DNA of 32,744 nt from Verrucomicrobiota bacterium (lineage in GTDB: Bacteria; Verrucomicrobiota; Verrucomicrobiia; Limisphaerales; BJHT01): positions 1 to 32,744 of the forward strand of contig BJHT01000045.1 of the NCBI GenBank assembly GCA_014193395.1, in the 5' to 3' direction. The notes under the pieces are model-generated. The model did not search any database, was not told where the DNA came from, and was given only the letters and a program-made list of their open reading frames with translations. Both the position numbers and the translations under genes were made by a program. Shown piece by piece: positions 24,120 through 32,744 of the stretch (the stretch's first letter is position 1; every line of letters starts with the position of its first letter).

Positions 24120-25589
24120 TCAAACCAAAATCCCCTTCACCACCTCCCCATGCACGTCGGTCAGGCGGTGGTGACGGCCTTGGAACTTGAACGTCAGCCG
24201 CGTGTGGTCGATGCCGAGACAGTGCAGCATCGTCGCGTGCAGGTCATGCACATGCACCGGGTCGCTCGCGACATTGTAGCTGTAATCGTCCGTCTCGCCG
24301 AACGTGATGCCCGGCCGGATGCCGCCACCCGCGAGCCAGAGCGTGAAACACCGCGGATGATGGTCGCGCCCGTAGTCCTCCTTCGTGAGCCGGCCCTGGC
24401 AATAAACCGTGCGCCCAAACTCGCCGCCCCACACGACGAGCGTGTCGTCGAGCAGCCCGCGCTGTTTCAAATCCTCGATGAGTCCGGCGCTCGGCTGATC
24501 AGTGTCGCGGCATTGTCCCGCGATCTGCGCGGGCAGCTTCGTGTGCTGATCCCAGCCGCGATGAAAAAGCTGGATGAACCGCACGCCGCGCTCCGCGAGC
24601 CGCCGCGCGAGCAGACAGTTCGCCGCGAACGTCCCCGGCTTGTGCGACTCGGGGCCATACAACTCGAACGCGCTCGCCGGTTCGCGCGAGACATCCGTCA
24701 ACGTCGGCACGCTCGTTTGCATCCGATACGCCAGCTCGTATTGCGCGATGCGCGTGGCGATCTCCGGGTCGCCATATTCCGCGAGCTGCATCCCGTTCAG
24801 CTTCGCGAGATCGTCCAGCATCCGCCGTCGCGCCGTCGCGTCGAGGCCCGCGGGATTCGAGAGGAACAGCACCGGATCGCCCGCCGAGCGGAACTTGATG
24901 CCCTGATGCGTCGTCGGCAGAAAGCCGCTGCTCCACAGTCGGTCGTAGAGAGGCTGGTCCGCCGGATTGCCCGTGCCGTTCGACAGCAGCGCGACGAACG
25001 CCGGCAGATCGCGGTTCTCGCTGCCGAGTCCGTAACTGAGCCACGAGCCGATGCTTGGCCGCCCCGCCAGTTGCGCGCCCGTCTGGAAAAACGTGATCGC
25101 CGGGTCGTGATTGATCGCCTCGGTGTGCATCGTTTTGATGAAGCACAAATCGTCCGCCACGCGCGCCGTATGCGGCAGCAGCTCGCTCAACCACGCCCCG
25201 CCGCGCCCATGCTGTGCAAAACGAAACCGCGTCGGCGCGATGGGAAAATGATCCTGCGTCGCCGTCATCCCCGTGAGCCGCTGCCCCTGGCGGATCGAGT
25301 CCGGCAAGTCCGTCCCGTGCCGCGCCGCGAGCTGCGGCTTGTGATCGAACAAATCTAACTGGGACGGCGCACCCGACTGGAACAGATAAATCACCCGCTT
25401 CGCCTTCGCCTTGAAATGCGGCAACCCCGGCAGCCCGCCCGCGGCGGTGGCCGCGGCCGTCGCAGCGGGCGCCGGTGCGGCGACCAACTCCTCATTCAAC
25501 AACGCCGCGAGCGCCGTCGCCCCCAGCCCGACGCGGCCGAAGAAATGGCGGCGGTTGAGGAGGAGGCGAGGGTCGAAGCTTGGGTTCAT
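24120..25589 (-). CDS. DUF1501 domain protein, Tat-exported
   Basis: 489-residue protein of the PVC DUF1501 family (sulfatase/alkaline-phosphatase-like fold). The N terminus has a twin-arginine-type signal: [19 protein letters not shown] starting at Arg13-Arg14. Family phrases include [70 protein letters not shown] and [10 protein letters not shown], ending [12 protein letters not shown]. The biochemical function is unknown; members sit next to DUF1549/DUF1553 cytochrome-like genes and are thought to work with them in the periplasm. Here the DUF1553 gene lies upstream on the same strand but is separated by 900 bases that hold an opposite-strand toxin-antitoxin pair and a duplicated DUF1553 tail. 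Confidence 0.9.
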   Translation of the reverse strand: MNPSFDPRLLLNRRHFFGRVGLGATALAALLNEELVAAPAPAATAAATAAGGLPGLPHFKAKAKRVIYLFQSGAPSQLDLFDHKPQLAARHGTDLPDSIRQGQRLTGMTATQDHFPIAPTRFRFAQHGRGGAWLSELLPHTARVADDLCFIKTMHTEAINHDPAITFFQTGAQLAGRPSIGSWLSYGLGSENRDLPAFVALLSNGTGNPADQPLYDRLWSSGFLPTTHQGIKFRSAGDPVLFLSNPAGLDATARRRMLDDLAKLNGMQLAEYGDPEIATRIAQYELAYRMQTSVPTLTDVSREPASAFELYGPESHKPGTFAANCLLARRLAERGVRFIQLFHRGWDQHTKLPAQIAGQCRDTDQPSAGLIEDLKQRGLLDDTLVVWGGEFGRTVYCQGRLTKEDYGRDHHPRCFTLWLAGGGIRPGITFGETDDYSYNVASDPVHVHDLHATMLHCLGIDHTRLTFKFQGRHHRLTDVHGEVVKGILV

Positions 25590-25595
25590 GGGTGC

Positions 25596-25661
25596 CTATT
25601 GTTTGGTGATGGCTTCGTCGAGGTTCAGGATTAAGGCGACCTTGGCTGTGTAAGCCGCCAG
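25596..25661 (-). pseudogene. Duplicated 3' tail of a DUF1553 gene
   Basis: On the minus strand this reads LAAYTAKVALILNLDEAITKQ and a TAG stop. The intact DUF1553 gene ends LASYTALASLLLNLDEAITKQ with a TAG stop at 26497-26499, and the DNA is similar over about 65 bases. The fragment ends 6 bases before the DUF1501 start codon, exactly where a full DUF1553 gene would end in the usual DUF1553-DUF1501 arrangement. Upstream of the fragment the frame stays open (RNELGLQPVFHLGLRG) but no longer resembles DUF1553. It is most simply a leftover of a rearrangement. Confidence 0.75.
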
Positions 25662-25800
25662 CCCGCGCAAACCAAGGTGAAAAACCGGCTGGAGGCCAAG
25701 TTCATTTCGATCCCGGCGACAACTTCAGAGCGCACGGCCGATGACGCCCCAGTCTGACGGGCGCTTGATCGTGCGCCCCGGCGCACCTAGCCTTCCGGGC

Positions 25801-26070
25801 ATGAGCACCATCACCGCGATTCTCGAAGCGGACAGCGACGGCAGTTTGCATCTGCCGCTGCCGGAGGAGTTGCGCCGCGGCAAAGTCAGGATCACCGCCA
25901 CGCTCGAATCAGCCGAGGACCAGCCCGCCGACGCGGAGGCGCAACGGCAGCGCCGCCTCGGCGAGATCATGGATCGAATTCGGAAACGCAATCCGTTTCA
26001 GGACATCGCGGACCCGGTGGCCCGGCAGCGCGAACTGCGCGAGGATCGTCCGTTGCCGGGAAGGGCTTGA
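25801..26070 (+). CDS. Putative antitoxin partner of PIN toxin
   Basis: 89-residue protein starting MSTITAILEADSDGSLHLPLPEELRRGKVRITATLE, a beta-rich N terminus resembling SpoVT/AbrB-like or DUF2281-type antitoxins, followed by a charged helical C terminus (AEAQRQRRLGEIMDRIRKRNPFQDI) of the kind that blocks a toxin active site. The assignment rests mainly on position: it ends 6 bases before the PIN gene. The in-frame GTG/ATG further upstream (25741) adds a Pro/Arg-rich segment unlike an antitoxin, so 25801 was chosen. The specific family is uncertain. Confidence 0.65.
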   Translation: MSTITAILEADSDGSLHLPLPEELRRGKVRITATLESAEDQPADAEAQRQRRLGEIMDRIRKRNPFQDIADPVARQRELREDRPLPGRA

Positions 26071-26076
26071 GCCGAC

Positions 26077-26478
26077 ATGAGATTGCTCGACAGCAACATC
26101 CTCATCTATGCGAACCAGCCGGAGCACAGCTTCCTGCGCGCCTTGGTGCTCGCCCCCGACACGAGGATTTCGGCGCTCAGCATTCCCGAGGTGCTCGGTT
26201 TTGCGGACCTCGAACCGGCGGCGGAAGCGGAGTTCGAAGAGTGGTTCGAAGCACTGTTTCTGTTCGATGTGACCCGGGCGGTGTTGCGCCGTGCCGCTGC
26301 GCTGCGCCGCGAACGCCGACTGAAACTTGGGGATGCCATCATCGCCGCGACCGCACTCGAACATGGCTGCGAATTGGTGACGCGGAATGTGGGGGATTTT
26401 ACAGGCATTCCCGGCTTGACCGTCATCAATCCATTCACTCAGACCATCGTAGTGCGGAGAGATCCCCCTACGGGATAA
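26077..26478 (+). CDS. VapC-like PIN domain toxin
   Basis: 133-residue PIN domain RNase. The catalytic acidic set is complete: Asp5 in LLDSNILIYA, Glu38 in LSIPEVLGF, Asp86 in LKLGDAIIAATALEHG and Asp107 in TRNVGDFTGIPGL. These proteins cleave tRNA or rRNA when released from the antitoxin, which here is the gene 6 bases upstream. The C terminus (NPFTQTIVVRRDPP) is of normal length. The pair runs opposite to the flanking DUF1553 and DUF1501 genes and lies between them, consistent with insertion of a toxin-antitoxin module into what is usually a continuous two-gene unit. Confidence 0.9.
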   Translation: MRLLDSNILIYANQPEHSFLRALVLAPDTRISALSIPEVLGFADLEPAAEAEFEEWFEALFLFDVTRAVLRRAAALRRERRLKLGDAIIAATALEHGCELVTRNVGDFTGIPGLTVINPFTQTIVVRRDPPTG

Positions 26479-26496
26479 CGCAGTTGCCCCACCGCC

Positions 26497-29868
<3,372 letters not shown>

Positions 29869-30543
29869 GCGGGGCGGTCGGGGTGGAGATGCAATGGTCG
29901 GATCGTGTCGTGCCCGCGCGGCAAATCAAGCCGCGTCCGGGTCCGTGCGACAGTGGCCTGACGGCGGCGGCGTGCGGCATTGTGCCGCCCGGCCCAGCGG
30001 TTGAAGGCGAGCCGCGCGGGTCGGCGCGCCGCCGCGCCGGGGAACGCCAGCGGCGGATTTCGGCCAGGTCGTATTCGTTGTCGAAGCGCATTTGCACGCG
30101 CTTGGGCTGGTCGTCAACGCCGGCTTCGAAGGTGAGTTTCATGCCTTGGTGGAAAAGCTTGTCGCGATAATGACAGCGGCGGTTTCCGTGCGGTGGTGGC
30201 TCATCCCGGGGAGAGCTGCCGGGTGGCGTGGTGCCGGGCGGTCAGCGGGGCGTCGAGGCACTTTCAGGGCGTTGGAGCGGTTTGACTGTGGTGCCGTCGC
30301 GGAGCGCGGCTGGGTGCGGAGCGACAGCCGCGGCACGTTGACACTGGCGATTAGCGTAGAATTTTTCCGGCCTTGCCGTCGGGCGGGCGGCTGCGGCTGG
30401 TCTGGGACACCGCCGTGCTCCCGGGATGGAAGGCGGCTGCGCTGCAACGGCGTGAATCGGCATCTCTTACCTTGCCCGCTGTATTCCCTCTCTTGTATTC
30501 CTGCCGGCCTGATTCGGCACGCGGGGTTCCCGAACCGGGCATT
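29869..30543. other. 675-base stretch without a recognisable gene
   Basis: This lies between the divergent DUF1553 and hisI genes. It contains a small perfect hairpin GCGGCATTGTGCCGC (29974-29988). A minus-strand frame from 30142 begins MKLTFEAGVDDQPKRVQMRF and then DNEYDLAEIRRW, which looks protein-like for about 35 residues but then runs through low-complexity Arg/Pro text into the DUF1553 gene, so it may be a gene remnant. The part 30250-30470 is rich in short GC palindromes and resembles repeat DNA. I found no clear promoter. Confidence 0.5.
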
Positions 30544-30933
30544 ATGAACTTTTTTGAGCAATTGAAATTTGACGCGAACGGATTGATCCCGGCGATCATT
30601 CAGGAGCAGTCCACGGGGCGCGTACTCATGATGGCGTGGATGAACCGGGCGTCGCTGGAGAAGACGGTGGAGACGCGCAAGACGTGGTTCTGGAGCCGGT
30701 CACGGCAGAAGTATTGGATGAAAGGCGAGTCGAGCGGGCATGTGCAGGTGGTGAAGGACATCGCGTTCGATTGCGACGGGGACACGGTGTTGATCCAGGT
30801 GGAGCAGACGGGCGCGGCGTGTCACGAGGGGTATCAGTCGTGCTTTTTCCGGTCGATCGAGGGCAAGGGCGAGGTGGTCCGCGTGACGGAGCCGCAGCTC
30901 GAGACGCCGGAGAAAATGTACGGGAAGAAGTGA
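30544..30933 (+). CDS. hisI: Phosphoribosyl-AMP cyclohydrolase
   Basis: 129-residue enzyme of histidine biosynthesis that opens the purine ring of phosphoribosyl-AMP. The signature is complete: Asp76-Cys77-Asp78-Gly-Asp80 (magnesium aspartates and one zinc cysteine) and Cys93 and Cys100 in [13 protein letters not shown]. Other motifs are [38 protein letters not shown] and VLIQVEQTG. It is the stand-alone HisI form, without a fused HisE pyrophosphohydrolase. The ATG at 30544 matches the family start. A small membrane protein and trpE follow on the same strand (96 and 15 bases apart), suggesting an amino-acid biosynthesis cluster. Confidence 0.95.
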   Translation: MNFFEQLKFDANGLIPAIIQEQSTGRVLMMAWMNRASLEKTVETRKTWFWSRSRQKYWMKGESSGHVQVVKDIAFDCDGDTVLIQVEQTGAACHEGYQSCFFRSIEGKGEVVRVTEPQLETPEKMYGKK

Positions 30934-31029
30934 GGCGGGATTGGATGCGAGGACGTACCCAGCGACACCCGGAGGCGGTTGTGCTCCGCGGCATGCGGGC
31001 CGTCCGCGCTGTGGGCAACCAGGCATTTT

Positions 31030-31554
31030 ATGGAAGAACTCGTTCCCTTCGGTGGCCGGGCTTACTGGGGTTTGTTCGCGCTGCTGGCGGTGGGGCGCGG
31101 GCTGGATTTTTTGAGCACCTGGGTGGCGACGCCGAATCTGGTGCTGGAGGCGAATCCCATCGCGCGCAAACTCGGCTGGAAATGGAGCGGCGTGGTGAAT
31201 CTCGCGCTGTGCGTGGGGATGGCGCTGTGGCCGTTGCCGGCGCTGATCGTGGTGACGACGAGCGTGCTGGTGGCGGCACGGAATTTTAAGTCGGCGTGGC
31301 TCATGCGGTCGCTGGGCGAGCACGAGTATCGGGCGTGGATGACGGCGCGGGTGGAGGCGACGCCGTGGCCGTTGTTCCTGTTTTGCATGGCGGGGGAGAC
31401 GCTGCCGTTCGTGGCCGTGGGCGGGGCGCTGATGTATTTCGAGAGCGAGCGGCTGATCCCGCTGGCGGTGGGCATGGGCAACGTGGCCTATGGCCTGGCG
31501 GTGGCGTTTTACACGCTGCTTTCCGTGTGGCGCCTGCGGCGGTTCATGGGTTAA
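31030..31554 (+). CDS. Small integral membrane protein, possibly DUF5658-like
   Basis: 174-residue protein with about four hydrophobic segments: roughly residues 10-30, 52-82, 115-137 and 139-165. The N-terminal phrase RGLDFLSTWVATPNLVLEANPIARKLGWKW resembles the D-x2-ST/T...E-x-NP-x-A pattern of small membrane proteins annotated DUF5658, though I am not certain of the family. The middle loop (NFKSAWLMRSLGEHEYRAWMTARV) is charged and probably cytoplasmic. The ATG at 31030 gives a sensible first transmembrane segment. It lies between hisI and trpE, with trpE only 15 bases downstream, so it is probably cotranscribed with trpE. Function unknown. Confidence 0.75.
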   Translation: MEELVPFGGRAYWGLFALLAVGRGLDFLSTWVATPNLVLEANPIARKLGWKWSGVVNLALCVGMALWPLPALIVVTTSVLVAARNFKSAWLMRSLGEHEYRAWMTARVEATPWPLFLFCMAGETLPFVAVGGALMYFESERLIPLAVGMGNVAYGLAVAFYTLLSVWRLRRFMG

Positions 31555-31569
31555 AACGACAGCCCATTT

Positions 31570-32744
31570 ATGTATTTTCCGACGCAGGACGAATTTCTGG
31601 CGCTGGCGCAGCGGGGCAATCTGATCCCGGTGACGCGGCGCATTCTGGCGGATTTCGAGACGCCGCTGTCGGCGTATCGGAAGATTCGCGGGCACGGGGA
31701 ATCGTTCCTCTTCGAGTCGGTCGAAGGCGGCGAGCATCTCGGGCGTTACTCATTCGTCGGGTGCAGTCCGCGCGCGGTGATCAAGCAGACGGACAAGCGC
31801 GTGGAGGTGATGAGCTACGGGCAGTTGACGGAGGTGTTTGAAATCGGCGGCACGGCGGTGGCGGGCGGCACGACGGTGGTGCGGGATGGCCTTGAGGTCG
31901 TGGAGAAAGTGCTGGCGCGTTACCGGCCGGTGCAGATGCCGGGGTTGCCGCGCTTCACGGGCGGGGCGGTGGGGTTCATCGGGTATGAGTTCATTCACGA
32001 CATCGAGCCGATTGTGCCGCGGCCGCCGCAGGACGATCTGCACACGCCGACGCTGTATTTCCTGATCGCGGATGAGCTGCTGATTTTCGACCGCGTACAG
32101 CAGACGATCACGATTCTCGTGAACGCGGTGATCGAGGAGGCGGCGAGCCCGACCGAGGCGTACGAGAATGCCGTGGCGGAGATCGAGCGGCTGGTGGCGT
32201 TGCTGGAACAGCCCACCGAACATGTGCCGATCACGTTGCCGCGCGAGGCGCCGCAGATGCCGTTTGCGTCGAATGTGACGAAGGAAAAATTCACGGCAAA
32301 CGTGCTCAAGGCGAAGGAATACATCACCGCGGGGGACATCATCCAGGTGGTGGGCTCGCAGCGGTTCGCGACACCGGTGACGGCCTCGCCGCTGGATATT
32401 TACCGCGCGGCGCGGTCGATCAATCCATCACCGTACATGTTTTTGCTCGAGCTGGATGGCTTCTCGCTGGTCGGCGCGTCGCCGGAGATTCATGTGCGCT
32501 GCGAGGACCGGCACGTCGAGATTCGGCCCATCGCCGGCACGCGGCCGCGGGGCAAGACGCCGGACGCAGATGTCGCAAATGAAAAGGAGCTGCTCGCCGA
32601 TCCGAAGGAACGCGCCGAGCACGTGATGCTCGTGGACCTCGCGCGCAACGACCTCGGGCGCGTGTGCGAGTACGGGAGCGTGCAGGTGAAGGACCTGATG
32701 ACCATCGAGCGTTACAGCCACGTGATGCACATCGTGTCGCAGGT
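31570..32744 (+). CDS. trpE: Anthranilate synthase component I, 3' end outside window
   Basis: The frame is open from the ATG at 31570 to the end of the window, giving the first 391 residues of about 500. TrpE converts chorismate to anthranilate, the first step of tryptophan synthesis, with ammonia from TrpG. The N-terminal domain has SAYRKIRGHGESFLFESVEGGEHLGRYSFVG, containing the ES part of the usual LLES tryptophan-feedback region. The chorismate-binding core shows GGAVGFIGYE, ITAGDIIQVVGSQRF, NPSPYMFLLEL, LVGASPEIHVR, RPIAGTRPRG, DPKERAEHVMLVDLARNDLGRV and ERYSHVMHIVS, all as in the family. The small membrane protein gene ends 15 bases upstream. Confidence 0.96.
   Translation, partial: MYFPTQDEFLALAQRGNLIPVTRRILADFETPLSAYRKIRGHGESFLFESVEGGEHLGRYSFVGCSPRAVIKQTDKRVEVMSYGQLTEVFEIGGTAVAGGTTVVRDGLEVVEKVLARYRPVQMPGLPRFTGGAVGFIGYEFIHDIEPIVPRPPQDDLHTPTLYFLIADELLIFDRVQQTITILVNAVIEEAASPTEAYENAVAEIERLVALLEQPTEHVPITLPREAPQMPFASNVTKEKFTANVLKAKEYITAGDIIQVVGSQRFATPVTASPLDIYRAARSINPSPYMFLLELDGFSLVGASPEIHVRCEDRHVEIRPIAGTRPRGKTPDADVANEKELLADPKERAEHVMLVDLARNDLGRVCEYGSVQVKDLMTIERYSHVMHIVSQ

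Overview
The window is high-GC bacterial DNA, most likely from a Verrucomicrobiota member (PVC superphylum; perhaps a Limisphaerales/Pedosphaera-like lineage). This is inferred from gene content: a giant PVC-type CxxCH heme protein with a membrane-bound-dehydrogenase propeller, a DUF1549/DUF1553 planctomycete-type cytochrome protein next to a DUF1501 protein, H-X9-DG-type pseudopilins, and dense dispersed palindromic repeats. No rRNA or tRNA gene was recognised.

Layout. 1-1442: 3' part of a TPR-like protein, then a HicB/HicA toxin-antitoxin pair. 1572-4062: a probable operon accA - class I mannose-6-phosphate isomerase - holin-like membrane protein. 4063-4451: repeats. 4452-6330 (minus): FIST sensor protein and trmB. 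6331-9330: pseudopilin and protein-L-isoaspartate methyltransferase embedded in four kinds of palindromic repeat. 9331-11435: an exported alpha/beta hydrolase convergent with an exported glycerophosphodiester phosphodiesterase. 11462-12223: a three-unit tandem array of a 186-bp palindromic element, with a fourth copy at 4091. 12324-17184: the CxxCH heme protein and a divergent secreted esterase. 17284-20287: MntA/HepT, a DUF116-polyprenyl synthetase fusion, and an antitoxin whose RelE-like toxin is broken. 20769-23194: type IV pilin-like gene with a possible sigma-54 promoter and a clear terminator, then a parE-type topoisomerase gene. 23272-24050: RHH antitoxin plus PIN toxin. 24120-29868: DUF1501 and DUF1553 genes (minus) separated by an opposite-strand antitoxin/PIN pair. 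30544-32744: hisI, a small membrane protein and the 5' part of trpE.

Themes. Five toxin-antitoxin modules lie in 33 kb, one with a degraded toxin. Housekeeping biosynthesis (fatty acid, histidine, tryptophan, isoprenoid) alternates with exported proteins typical of PVC polymer degraders. The strongest unusual signals are (i) a DUF116-prenyltransferase fusion, (ii) several families of hairpin repeats, including REP/REPIN-like elements with GTAG or GGAG feet and one stem with compensatory changes, (iii) two repeat elements accommodated in frame inside the DUF1553 gene, and (iv) a duplicated 3' tail of the DUF1553 gene left beside DUF1501, marking a rearrangement around a toxin-antitoxin island.
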